From: Aralia elata
Taxonomy: Eukaryota; Streptophyta; Magnoliopsida; Apiales; Araliaceae
Length of the DNA: 64,000 nt
Direction: 5' to 3'
Assembly: GCA_034770075.1 (NCBI GenBank)
Contig: JAVJAP010000112.1
Coordinates: 434,001 to 498,000, forward strand
The notes below the pieces were generated by a model, which saw only the letters and a program-made list of their open reading frames with translations, did not search any database and was not told where the DNA came from. Within the stretch, counting starts at the first letter, position 1, and each line of letters opens with the position of its first letter. The position numbers and the translations under genes were made by a program. Shown here in pieces: positions 34,874-46,402 of this stretch.

Positions 34874-36985
34874 TGTCGACGCCGGGTTTTTCTCGTCTCG
34901 TTCCCTTTTCCTATTTTAGCCTTTTGGTTTAGATGATTTTTTGGAAAAGGTCGACATTGATGTCGACGGGGTTTTGAAAGATCGGTTTTATGATGAGCCA
35001 ATTAACCAGAGTCGCCAGTTGGTATATTTGAAATGGATGTACCAACTCATCCGGGTTTTCATTTTTTATAAATCACTGGCTCATATGTGACTCCGAATTA
35101 ATTGGTCTGTGAATCGAGATTCATAGAGTTCGGGGGCTTGCTTAAGCGAGGGGAAGGTGTTAGGCACCCCCCGACTTCCGTAAAACACGGTTACCGCAAT
35201 CTCGATGCTTTTCCTATCCTTTAATTCATGAAAAGTGTATGCGTGCGTATGTGTGTGTGCGTGCCTAAATGAATGTTGTGGTGAGTTTGTGTGAAAGCAT
35301 CATTTGGATTTTTAGGGAAAATCGTGCTTTAGTTTTGAGAGTGTTTAAAAATGTCTTTTCGATATTCACGAGAAAGCCTTATTTGTTGAGAAAGATTTGA
35401 TTTTAAATTGACAAAATCTATGAGATTTTTTATTAAGTGTTTGCTTTGGTAAAACGTGAGTTTGTTAAACCTTAGCCAAAATAGGAATCGAGATTTATAC
35501 GTTGCTTTCATAAATGATAGAGAATCTCTTTCGCCCTATGTATCAAGGTTTAGTAAAACGTTTATTTCTCTTTATAAAACCATTTTTTGTGACATTTGGA
35601 AACAACTTCCTTTCGGCTTTCTCGTAAAATAGGAATCGACTTTCATTAACACTTCCAATTTTTAGCCTCGTGATGCTAATATCCTATTTTGATTAATTTT
35701 AGCAAAATCTTGATTGTTTTGGTTTTGAAATCATTTTGTTGGATGATACAATTCGAACTAAATATCAAACGCGTAGGGGGCTATTCATGGGCATGTAAGC
35801 CATCAAAATATCCCCTAACGCCAACAATCACATATTTCACTATCACGGGGCCTTAAACCCGATTCTCGCTCTAGCGTCGTTTTAAGGCCCAACGATTACA
35901 TGTTACAACAAAACGAGTACCTTGCATCCATTACATATATCAAAACGTCCATCATCGGATTTGGACCACGGGGTCGCATTCCTAGGCTCACACCCAAGAT
36001 TACTACATACCCGCAAAATGAATACTACGAAACTAAACAACACGGATTTGCCTAATACACCATGATATCCGAAAATGATAATCTAAATAAATTACATCCA
36101 AGAAATCACCATAAATAAGCTAGAAATTTCACCAAATTGGAATATCCTCGGGTTATTAGGAAGAATTTTGTTCCGATGGAACCCTCACTAATAATCCCTA
36201 ATCCATGATTTCACAATACAATGCAAAAAAAAGGATACATTTAAGAGGATTCGGATAATAAGACCCTATCAAAAATGATACAAACAAATGTCAAAAACAA
36301 AAGATTTTCACCTTGCAAAATGATCCCCACAATATGTAGGAATTTGTGTATTGAGTAGAGTAGAAAATATGAGATATAATCTCACAAAATTGGTACAATT
36401 CCTCACTCTTTTCACTCTTTTTCTCTCCTAATTTCCCTTATTTTGTTGCTGTTTTCTCCCTATTTCCGAACTGCTGCTGCTGGATTTTTCTTCCTTCTCC
36501 TTTTCTTGTTTCTGTATGCGAACTGGCCTGATAAGGGACTGCCAAGGGCAGCCGCAGATTGATCTGTGGCTGGCCGCAGATTGATCTGCGGCTGGCCCTT
36601 GGTTCTCCCCCCAGCCGCGCTCGAGTCCCGTGCGCTCGAGTCCCGTGCCGTCTCGAGTTCCGTCCTTGGCCGCGGATTGATCTGCGGCTGACTGTGCTGA
36701 TTTTCTCGTTTTCCGCACCTTGTCTCGATTTCCGTGCCGTACCGTTGATTTCCGTTGAAGGGCTCGTACTCTGCAGTCCGGGAATCCCCGGGAGACGCGC
36801 CACCTCATTCGGGGATGTCTGTCTCGGATGGCCTTATTGTCACATCAGCTTTGATTGCCAATCCCTGCGGTGGTGTCGGGCGCTCGCCCTTGGGCCCACT
36901 CCTTCACTCCCGCAAGCCGGTTCAATTGACGATTTTGCCCTCCTGTCATGGTTAGTACAGTGAACGCAAAATTTGGGTGTCTACA
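34874..36985 (-). repeat. 3' LTR of Tat element D
   Basis: 2,112 bp, nearly identical to 52251-54355. Differences include a short tandem duplication of 'cgctcgagtcccgtg' near 36,617-36,650 and a 14-bp deletion near 35,518. GCCGCAGAT-type palindromes lie at 36550-36690. Confidence 0.93.
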
Positions 36986-36999
36986 GCTGCCCCTCTTTA
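36986..36999 (-). promoter_or_regulatory. Polypurine tract of element D
   Basis: On the minus strand 'ataaagaggggcagc' abuts the 3' LTR start; plus-strand priming site. It has no AGGA hairpin upstream, unlike the other families here. Confidence 0.82.
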
Positions 37000-37161
37000 T
37001 CATGTTTATGAAATGATGAATGAAATGAACAAGATAAAGAATAGACACCCGATGCATGAATGACAATGCACATGGATGACAATACATACGTGATGCTACA
37101 CATATGCCTTACGATGCAGCGTATGATGCAATGGATGTAATCATATTCGTAAAAGGGTATC

Positions 37162-39545
37162 AACGCAATGCGGATGATCGTCTCGTAACCCCCGGTTATC
37201 GTCGCCGGTTGTTTATCTTGTCGGAGCCGGTTATCGTCGTCGGACATCCATCTCGTAATCGCCGGTTATCGTTGCCGGTCGATTGTCTCGTCGGGGCCGG
37301 GTATCGTCGCCGGTCACCCATTTCGTAACCCCCGGTTATCGTCGCCGGTTGGTTATCTCGCCGGAGCCGGTTTTCGTCGCCGGACATCCACCTCGTAATC
37401 GCCGGTTATCGTCGCCGGGTATCGTCGCCGGTCACCCCTTTCGTAACCCCCGGTTATCGTCGCCGGTTGGTTATCTCGCCGGAGCCGGTTTTCGTCGCCG
37501 GACATCCATCTCGTGATCGCCGGTTATCGTCGCCGGTCGATCGTCTCGTCGGGGCCGGGTATCGTCGTCGGTCACCCCTTTCGTAACCCCCGGTTATCGT
37601 TGCCGGTTGGTTATCTTGCCGGAGCCGGTTTTCGTCGCCGGACATCCATCTCGTAATCGCCGGTTATCGTCGCTGGTCGATTGTCTTGTCGGGGCCGGGT
37701 ATCGTCGCCGGTCACCCATCTCGTAACCCCCGGTTATCGTCGCCGGTTGGTTATCTCGCCGAAGCCGGTTTTTGTCGCCGGACATCCATCTCGTGATCGC
37801 CGGTTATCGTCGCCGGTCGATCGTCTCGTCGGGGCAGGGTATCGTCGCCGGTCACCCCTTTCGTAACCCCCGGTTATCGTTGCCGGTTGGTTATCTTGCC
37901 GGAGCCGGTTTTCGTCGCCGGACATCCATCTCGTAATCGCCGGTTATCGTCGCCGGTCGATTGTCTTGTCGGGGCCGGGTATCGTCACCGGTCACCCCTT
38001 TCGTAACCCCCGGTTATCGTTGCCGGTTGGTTATCTTGCCGGAGCCGGTTTTCATCGCCGGACATCCATCTCGTAATCGCCGGTTATCGTCGCCGGTCGA
38101 TTATCTTGTCGGGGCCGGGTATCGTCACCGGTCACCCCTTTCGTAACCCCCGGTTATCGTCGCCGGTTGGTTATCTCGCCGGAGCCGGTTTTCGTCGCCG
38201 GACATCCACCTCGTAATCGCCGGTTATCGTCGCCGGTCGATCGTCTCGTCGGGGCCGGGTATCGTCGCCGGTCACCCCTTTCGTAACCCCCGGTTATCGT
38301 CGCCGGTTGGTTATCTCGCCGGAGCCGGTTTTCGTCGCCGGACATCCATCTCGTGATCGCCGGTTATCGTCGCCGGTCGATCGTCTCGTCGGGGCCGGGT
38401 ATCGTCGCCGGTCACCCCTTTCGTAACCCCCGGTTATCGTTGCCGGTTGGTTATCTTGCCGGAGCCGGTTTTCGTCGCCGGACATCCATCTCGTAATCGC
38501 CGGTTATCGTCGCCGGTCGATTGTCTTGTCGGGGCCGGGTATCATCGCCGGTCACCCATCTCGTAACACCCGGTTATCGTCGCCGGTTGGTTATCTCGCC
38601 GGAGCCGGTTTTCGTCGCCGGACATCCATCTCGTGATCGCCGGTTATCGTCGCCGGTCGATCGTCTCGTCGGGGCCGGGTATCGTCGCCGGTCACCCCTT
38701 TCGTAACCCCCGGTTATCGTTGCCGGTTGGGTATCTTGCCGGAGCCGGTTTTCGTCGCCGGACATCCATCTCGTAATCGCCGGTTATCGTCGCCGGTCGA
38801 TTGTCTTGTCGGGGTCGGGTATCGTCACCGGTCACCCCTCTCGTAACCCCCGGTTATCGTCGCCGGTTGGTTATCTCGCCGGAGCCGGTTTTCGTCGCCG
38901 GACATCCATCTCGTGATCGCCGGTTATCGTCGCCGGTCGATCGTCTCGTCGGGGCCGGGTATCGTCGCCGGTCACCCCTTTCGTAACCCCTGGTTATCGT
39001 TGCCGGTTGGTTATCTTGCCGGAGCCGGTTTTCGTCGCCGGACATCCATCTCGTAATCGCCGGTTATCGTCGCCGGTCGATTGTCTTGTCGGGGCCGGGT
39101 ATCGTCGCCGGTCACCCATCTCGTAACCCCCGGTTATCGTCGCCGGTTGGTTATCTCGCCGGAGCCGGTTTTCGTCGCCGGACATCCATCTCGTGATCAC
39201 CGGTTATCGTCGCCGGTCGATCGTCTCGTCGGGGCCGGGTATCGTCGCCGGTCACCCCTTTCGTAACCCCCGGTTATCGTTGCCGGTTGGTTATCTTGCC
39301 GGAGCCGGTTTTCATCGCCGGACATCCATCTCGTAATCGCCGGTTATCGTCGCCGATCGATTGTCTTGTCGGGGCCGGGTATCGTCACCGGTCACCCCTC
39401 TCGTAACCCCCGGTTATCGTCGCCGGTTGGTTATCTCGCCGGAGCCGGTTTTCGTCGCCGGACATCCATCTCGTGATCGCCGGTTATCGTCGCCGGTCGA
39501 TCGTCTCGTCGGGGCCGGGTATCGTCGCCGGTCACCCATCTCGTA
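37162..39545. repeat. 140-bp tandem repeat with 280-bp higher order
   Basis: About 17 copies of a 140-bp unit made of two related 70-bp halves (marker words 'ttatctcgccggagccggtt' and 'gtctcgtcggggccgggt'). Adjacent units alternate between two subtypes ('ttatctcgcc/tcgtgatcgcc' and 'ttatcttgcc/tcgtaatcgcc'), giving a 280-bp period over most of the array. One unit near 37,400 is shortened. All ORFs in it are by-products. Confidence 0.92.
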
Positions 39546-40287
39546 ATTCATTTTCACTAGACACATCAAACGGTTGCAAGGGAGCCAAGGGGACCCACCA
39601 GGGCCAGCCGCAGATGGATCTGCGGCCAGCCGCAGATTGATCTGCGGCCAAGATCGGGTTCTTAGGCGGCTCGCCACTTCCAGATCTGTCACTTTCAACT
39701 TCGTACCCCACATAGATTCTTGCGATTTTGCTCGTTTGCAAGGACCTTTTGTCGAGTTTCCCAACTTTTCTGCAAAAACTGCTCCGGTAGGATCGTTCTA
39801 CGCGCTACAGGTAACACTTTGACCGTTCACTTTTCAATTTCGTCAACATTTTGCTATACATTTGGCTATTTGCATGTTTAGAGATAGAAATGTATGCTTT
39901 ACAATGTTATGCTATGTATTATCATATATACATGCTATGTAGCAATTGTGTGAGTCCTATTTTATGCTCATGATGTGGTCCCACATACTGTTATTCCTTT
40001 TCTGTAAGAAAATCATGCATTACTGTACTCTACATGCTGTAACTACACATATGAATGCAATTTTGATCTGTTTGAGGCTTGGATTGATTGAAAACACGTT
40101 TGGCTTATGCCTGGGATGTCCATTTTACAAACGGAACTCTGCCGAATTTTTTTTTTTTTTTTTTTTTTAACATACCATAAACATGCATCATGTTGCATTA
40201 ATTATATGATGTGGGTAGGAATTTAGAATATTCGTGACATAATTCAAAAGGGAACTTACCTTCCTCCTTGCCTATTCTGTTCCAGCT
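39546..40287 (+). other. Upstream region of the PMD gene in D
   Basis: No gene. Two GCCGCAGAT-type palindromes at about 39605-39652 and a 22-T run at 40147-40168, both at the same relative places as in B (18111-18941). Likely promoter and leader of the antisense gene, by position only. Confidence 0.5.
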
Positions 40288-42261
40288 ATGGATCCCGATG
40301 CTCATAGTAGCTCTTCCGTGTCCCGGACCTCGGGTGTTCGCCGCCGTAGGGCTGCACCTACTCCTGTTCCTCCTCGGACCCGTCAGGCTCGCCGCTTGGC
40401 GGAGGCTGTCATTCGTCCTGCTCATCCGGACGTTGAGGAGGCTGCTCCTCCGGAGGTCGCGGCAGAGGGACCATCCTCCAGCACACCGGCTCCAGCTCCT
40501 CATAGTGCCCCGTCTGGCGCATCTGTGCAGATCCCCGATCTATTGGGTCGGGATCTCAGTCGTCATCCCTCGGCATCTCTCGCGGCTAACGAGGTATATT
40601 CGGTTTTATTCTGATTTTATTCTCAATTTCCCAATTCTCCTTTTATCCGGACTGACCCATTGGTGATTGCCCCAGGTACCCGAGTTTACTCAGCCGAGGG
40701 GCAACTGGTTCAACATCTACTCCCTTTACACGGCTTTACACAGTGACTACCGGGCGGTGGAGGATTCTTGGGGCTTCCGTCACTTCTTTACCATCATTCC
40801 CCGCCAGTGCCCCTGGGGTTACATGAGGGCCTTATCAGAGCGCTGGTTTCACCAGACGCAGTCTCTTCACCTTCTTGACTGCGAGGTTGTGCTGACCCCC
40901 TGGGATTGGAGATACATTACGGGCATAGAGTTTGCCGGGTCCCGCGTTCCTCTAGATCTCGACATCACTCCTGCGGAGGTCCGGGCTTTATTGGGTTTCG
41001 GTGCTGAGGGTCGGGTCTTTAAGGCCCGTAGCATTCGATCCGGCGCTTTGGCTGTCGATGCTGTTGGGGGTCTGTACGCACTGCCCATTCCCGCGGATCA
41101 GGGCACCAGGGACATTCTGCTACGACGCCTGTTCCTGACCATCATGAGGGGTTGTTTTCTGGGGAACAACTCCTCCACCATTCATTTCAGCGTCGTATGA
41201 GCGGTCAGAGACGTGGACCGCATCGGTGACTATGACTGGGGGTCATTCACCTTTGCCTATTTCCTCCATGGCATGCGTCTACGCTCGGAGGGCCAGACAG
41301 ACGCTTGGCTCGGATTCTATCATTTTCTGCTGGTGAGACTTCTTCCTTTTTTCTTAATGTATTTCCCGTCAATTCATTTCTTTTCTTTCTGCGTCTGTCG
41401 GTTTCTCATGCTTTTCACTGTTTCTGTTCGCAGTTCTGGGCCTACGAGCGTCTTCCATGCCTGAGGCTTGTCACTACTCTCGGCCTTGATACTTATCCCC
41501 GGGGCCGACGGTGGCATCACAGCACTTTGGAGGAGGTCCCGATATCAGGCAGCTTTGCACAATGCCGCATCCAGCTGGAGCTGATCACTGCTGTAGATGT
41601 CGTCTGGATTCCCTACCTCTCCGAGCATTTGGCTGAGGGGTTCGATGCTGGGAACCCTTCTGGCCCGGAGTTCGAGCTTTCCACCCGTCGCCTCACTTTG
41701 CAGAGTATCGGAGGATGGGTGATGTATCTGGGGGAGCGCGCATTCAGATGCGTCACAGGAGAGATCCGCATCCCGCATTCCCTTCCTATCACTACTTCCT
41801 GGCCGCTGGACTCTCAGCCTTTAGAGATCATGCTTGCAGGGGAGGACGGCCGGATTCTTTCTACGGGTCCCAGTACGAGCGATGCTTTCCGTGCTTGGTG
41901 GGTGCCCCGCACTATCGGTCCTCAGACCCGGGCCACATTCTTCCTCGGGGATATGGTCCCCGGCTCGGTGATGATGACTGACTGGGCAGCCTGTGTTCGG
42001 AGCCCTACCCACACTGAGCAGATAGACACTTTGACCCGCCAGGTGGAGCAGTTGTCGTTATTTCTTCGGGTGTTAGGCCGGACCCCGGAGGAGGCCTATA
42101 CCTATGATCCTGATGGTACGGGTTATGATGCGGGGCCGAGCTCATCTGATGCCACCGCGCGGCCATACATCCCCGACATGAACTTTGGGCCCTCGACTTC
42201 GGCGACCCCCGGGGACCAGTTTGAGGATCCCGCCTTCATAGATGAGATTGATTTTATCTAG
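40288..42261 (+). pseudogene. PMD protein copy in D, one nonsense codon
   Basis: Same gene as 18942-20910. Exons 40288-40593, 40676-41332 and 41434-42261 have identical lengths (306, 657, 828 nt) with GT-AG introns in phase 0. Exon 2 carries TGA at 41198-41200 where the other copy has GGA (after IHFSVV), so a full product would need readthrough. Otherwise the frame is open to the stop at 42261. Core motifs LTPWDWRYITGIEFAGSRVPL and GDYDWGSFTFAYFLHGM are kept. It lies antisense to, and downstream of, integrase of element D. Many differences from copy B look synonymous by eye. The break may be recent, since the rest is well preserved. Confidence 0.82.
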
Positions 42262-42478
42262 ATCAGGATAGGATAGGGCTCTTGTACCTGTACCTGTTTA
42301 GATTTATTTTTCATTTCATGCACTATGTACTGAACTCATTTATTTATCTATGCACAGTTCTTTATCTTTTTATCTTTATGAAATTCATGTGCTTTATTAT
42401 TGTCTGTACGATGCATGCTCTTTATTCATGGATAGAAAATGACCCCTGTACAGTCTTTTTGATACTATTTTTTCACAG

Positions 42479-42820
42479 ATGACGTCCTCAGATGTCGTGG
42501 TATGCTTGGATTCCATTCCTCCTACAGGGTTTGGTTGGCAGCCCTCCTCCGTTGGTTGGACAGTTTATCGCCGGCCGACAGGGTCATCGCAGATGGTCTT
42601 TTGGGCCATTCTCGGTCCTTATTAACCTTCCAGGTGCCAGCGGCTTTGTGGATGGTATTTTGAAGATATTGGGTCCTTGCTCGTCAAGTGTTCAGGCTAG
42701 GGACAGTAGAGCTGACCCCCACCCTCGAGGAGTATGGTCGCTTCACCGGTTTGCCTTTGGATAGACCTTGTGCCAGGATCACATCTGGTCCCATGCGCCG
42801 TCAGTTCTTGACCTTTACCT

Positions 42821-42856
<36 letters not shown>

Positions 42857-44090
42857 GCGGAGGGCGGTTCTGCTATCGGCGATCACATCAGATCACCTGG
42901 TTCCTCTTCACTTTTTGATTGACCGATTCGGCTCACCTAACAGTTTTCGCCACTTCTCTGGGGATTTTTCTGTATCGGAGGAGCGCTGGGGCGTTTTGAG
43001 GCTAGACGTTTTGATGGCCTGTATCCTCTCAGTTCTGTACTTGCCAGCGGGACCCGATCATTTGGACATGCGGGTGGTCGCGGCCGTTAGGGGCCCTTCA
43101 GGAGGATCACACCATTCTTCCCATGATACTGGCGGATACTTATATGTCAGCCTCATACTGTCAGTCCTTCCGAGGCCGAGTATTCCGAGGGAGCTCGACT
43201 TTGTTTGTATGTGTGGTTCATGAGTCATCTTAGTCCCATCGTCCACCTCCGTCGCCAAGGGTTTTGCTTCAGTCATGACATAACCAACGCAGTTTTCATT
43301 TCGTCCTGTGAGCTGTACTGATGCGGCCTCCTGGACAGCATTTCTGTCGGTCATCGAGGATCCCTTTCATCTCCTGGTTTATTCGGGTTATTGCTCCTTT
43401 ATGAGCTTCTTGACTCATGTGCCCGACCTGGACTTCATTCCCATTGCTGGCTTGAGGGGGGTGTGACGACTTATCATCCCATGGCGGTGATGGGGGGCAG
43501 TTTGATCAGACACAGGATTTCCACCTCTTCACAGGGCGCACCGGCCGACTACCGATTCCCTATATCATCCCAGACAGAGAGATATCTACTGCGGGTATAT
43601 GATCTTTGGCCTCGTAGGATCCTGGCGAGTATAATGATAGTTGCCCCCTCCAGACATTCGCTTATGTGCAATGGCTGCGCGGAGATTCGGATGCGGTTGG
43701 TGTGAGTCAGACTGGGACTTTCGATGACTCTGGAGTGACTTTCCCAGACGATACCATATATCACTCGATTCTCAGCCGACTCTTTTCCCTAGTCAGGACA
43801 CTGAACATAGCCGGGTCCGTCTGTCTTTGATGACTATTGAATCTGAAAGGGATGCCGCCATTGCTGAGAGGGATGCTGCTATTCTAGCCAGAGACGCTGC
43901 CATAGCTGATAGAGATGCCATTGCTCTTCAGGCTAGGACAGTCATAGATGCACATTCTGAGACTGTCAGCCGAGCCGCTGCCTTGTTGGACCGCATCGAC
44001 ATGATGGGACAACAGATTTCAGGGGATGCTGATGCCTCAGATCTATCCACCACCCTATCCATCCTGCTTCAGTTAGTTGCAGATTTGTAG
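42479..44090 (+). pseudogene. DUF7745-like second antisense gene with coiled coil
   Basis: Starts MTSSDVVVCLDSIPPTG, with the ATG directly after 'tattttttcacag', an acceptor-like stretch. An extra T near 42,531 shifts the frame. FRLGTVELTPTLEEYGRFTG continues in another frame (42,688 on) to a run of 34 G's (42821-42854) that replaces about four bases of the B copy. ERWGVLRLDVLMACILSVLY, YHPMAV and a C-terminal coiled coil with the repeat ERDAAIAERDAAILARDAAI (43,840 on, to the stop at 44090) follow, with further shifts. A broken gene of a family resembling DUF7745 plant proteins. The region 42262-42478 before it holds nothing recognised. Confidence 0.62.
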
Positions 44091-44605
44091 ATTGTTTTAT
44101 TTCCTGCATAGACTATGTTAATTTCATCGGTTTTTGAGAAGGACATCTTGTAACAAAAGACTTATATATGTAAACAGGTATTTAAATTTAGTCATTTTCC
44201 CTCTTTGTTGTATCGTTGCCCTTCATTGGATCATCATTTTATCCGGTTGATCATGATTTTGACATTTCGCTTTCTTTCTCTTCTCAAGTCTTGATGGAGA
44301 TTTGACAGATATTGCCGTACCCCTGTCGATTTCATTGGATTGAGTTTCAGACTTTGGGCTAACGTTTTGGTTTTGATCAGGGTTATGTCAATTTGGTATG
44401 GAAAGGATTGGGTCCGGCTGGTTTCGGGAAAGTTTTGAGGGTTTAGGCAGGTTTATCGGGCTGGGGGGGATTGGCGTGGTTTTAGGGGACGGATGATTGG
44501 TGATGGATCGGACCGCGCCATGCTGGCTGCCGACGTACCCCCACACGTTGGGCGAGCCGGTCCTACGGAGTTCGCTCCTCAAAGGGAAAAAAGGGAATTG
44601 ATGAT
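44091..44605. other. Spacer between convergent integrase and antisense gene
   Basis: 515 bp between the end of the antisense gene and the end of integrase on the other strand, where the two transcription units converge. No ORF of note; no terminator can be called by eye. Confidence 0.5.
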
Positions 44606-45798
44606 TTAAGCGTAGAATCGCTTCACTGAGTCAGAATTTAGGGGTTGTGGAAATGTCTCACCATCCATTTCTTGCAATATGAGAGCTCCTCCGGATAGCA
44701 CTTTCTTAATCACAAAAGGTCCCTCCCAGTTTGGGGCAAACTTCCCCTTGGCTTCGTCTTGGCAAGGCATGACTCTCTTTAGCACCAGGTCATTCTCCTT
44801 GAATTTCCGAAGTCTTATCCTTTTGTCATATTGACCGAGAGATCCTTTGTTGATATAACTGACCGTGCCAAACAGCAGCCACCCTCCTTTCATCAATTAA
44901 GGCCAACTGGTCGTATCGTCTTTGCATCCAATCCTCTTCGCTTATCTGAGCGTCGATCATTATTCTGAGGGATGCCATCTCAACCTCAATTGGCAGGACG
45001 GCCTCCATCCCATACACCAACGCGTAAGGGGTTGCCCCTGTAGAAGTACGCGTTGATGTTCGATATGCCAGCAGGGTGAGGGGTAGCAGATCTGGCCATC
45101 CCCGATGATAAGCAGACATTTTTGCCATGATCTTCTTGATGTTCTTATTGGCAGCCTCCACTGCCCCATTCATTTTGGGACGGTGGTAAAATACAGAGTT
45201 TGAGGTGTTTGATCTTAAACTGGTCGCACACAATCCCTTCATGAGGGCGTTGTTCAAATTCCTTAGGCATTGTCGGAGACCAAAACCTCAGGTTGCCCGT
45301 ATCGACAAATGACATTATTCCTGATGAACCCCACGATAATCTCCTGAGTGACTTTGGGGAAAGAGGCTTGCTTCTACCCATTTGGTGAAATAATCGATCA
45401 TAACGAAAATGGAATCGGTGCCCGTTGCTCGCTTTGGGTTCTATTGGTCCGATCACTGTCCATTCCCCACATTGAGAATGGCCACGGGGAGGTCATACAG
45501 TGCAGTTCATTGGGGGGCGTATGGATCACATTACCGTGCGCCTGACATTGGTAACACCGTTTGACATGATCATCACAGTCAGCTTTTAAGGTCAACCAAT
45601 AATGCCCTGTTCTCAAAATCTTTTTGGCCAAGCATCGGTCCACTCATGTGTGGCCCCACACACCCCACCATGTATTTCATTCATAATCCTTCGGGCCTGC
45701 GTCTCATCCACGCACTGCAACAGTCCCAAACCGGCATCCCTCTTGTAGAGTGAATCCCCACTCAAGTAGAACTTCATCGCCATTTTTTGAATTCTCAT
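44606..45798 (-). pseudogene. Tat element D integrase, frameshifted
   Basis: Integrase of D in at least three frames. N-terminal piece: DAGLGLLQCVDETQARRIMNEIHGGVCG (about 45,650-45,740). Zinc-binding Cys pair: CYQCQAHGN (about 45,540). Core: PWPFSMWGMD with the first Asp (about 45,470), a later segment with a degraded middle, and FYHRPKMNGAVEAANKNIKK with the catalytic Glu (about 45,160). C-terminal part: LRKFKENDLVLKRV and NWEGPFVIKKVLSGGALIL, ending at 44606. Several one-base shifts prevent translation as one protein. The motifs fit Tat-lineage integrases. Confidence 0.85.
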
Positions 45799-45949
45799 CC
45801 TTTCAGTTCGACTCGCCTGGTCGGGGAATGGATCTATCTCTCAGATATTCCCTGATATTATGATTACCAGGGCTGCCCTGTCAACCCCCACCTCGTCTGA
45901 TAACACACTGCCACATGTTCCTCGATATGCCGGGGCATTCTGGTGCGGT

Positions 45950-46402
45950 TTATCTCAACCTGCGGAATGTCTTTTCTTTTGATTATGTGGATTAAAGGAG
46001 GCCAGGGTTGCCAATGCATTTGCAAAATCATTCCGACCCCGGGGGATATGTCGAAAAGCGATATCTTCGAACTCTTGCATCAGCTGGGTAAACACAACGA
46101 TGGTATGGGAGTAACCGAAGCTCTTTAGTGTTGTACACCCCGATTGCCTGTCTGATTACCAATTCTGAATCCCCGAACACTGCTAGCCTCCCTCACTCCC
46201 ATGTCGCGGGCCAAGCGGAGTCCCAAGATACATCCCTCGTATTCAGCGGTGTTGTTCGAATTGCTGAAATGCAGTTTAGCGGCTACGGGGTATTGTTCTC
46301 CGATGATAGAGACCAGGACTGCTCCGGCTCCTGCCTCCCCCTTCAGCATTCATGGCACCATCAAAATACAACTTCCAGAATTGTCCCTCATCATTGCATT
46401 TC
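45950..46402 (-). pseudogene. Second (archaeal-type) RNase H of element D
   Basis: Between RNase H and integrase, the minus strand encodes a second RNase H: KLYFDGAMNAEG (about 46,350-46,390, shifted relative to the RT frame), then GAGAVLVSIIGEQYPVAAKL and NNTAEYEGCILGLRLARDMG (Glu), then after another shift VFGDSELVIRQ (Asp). A duplicate archaeal-type RNase H here is a Tat-lineage hallmark. Two frameshifts make it non-functional as read. Confidence 0.78.

Noticed and set aside
37162..39545. CRISPR-like regular repeats
   Set aside because: Units are contiguous 70/140-bp tandem repeats without unique spacers, inside a plant retrotransposon.
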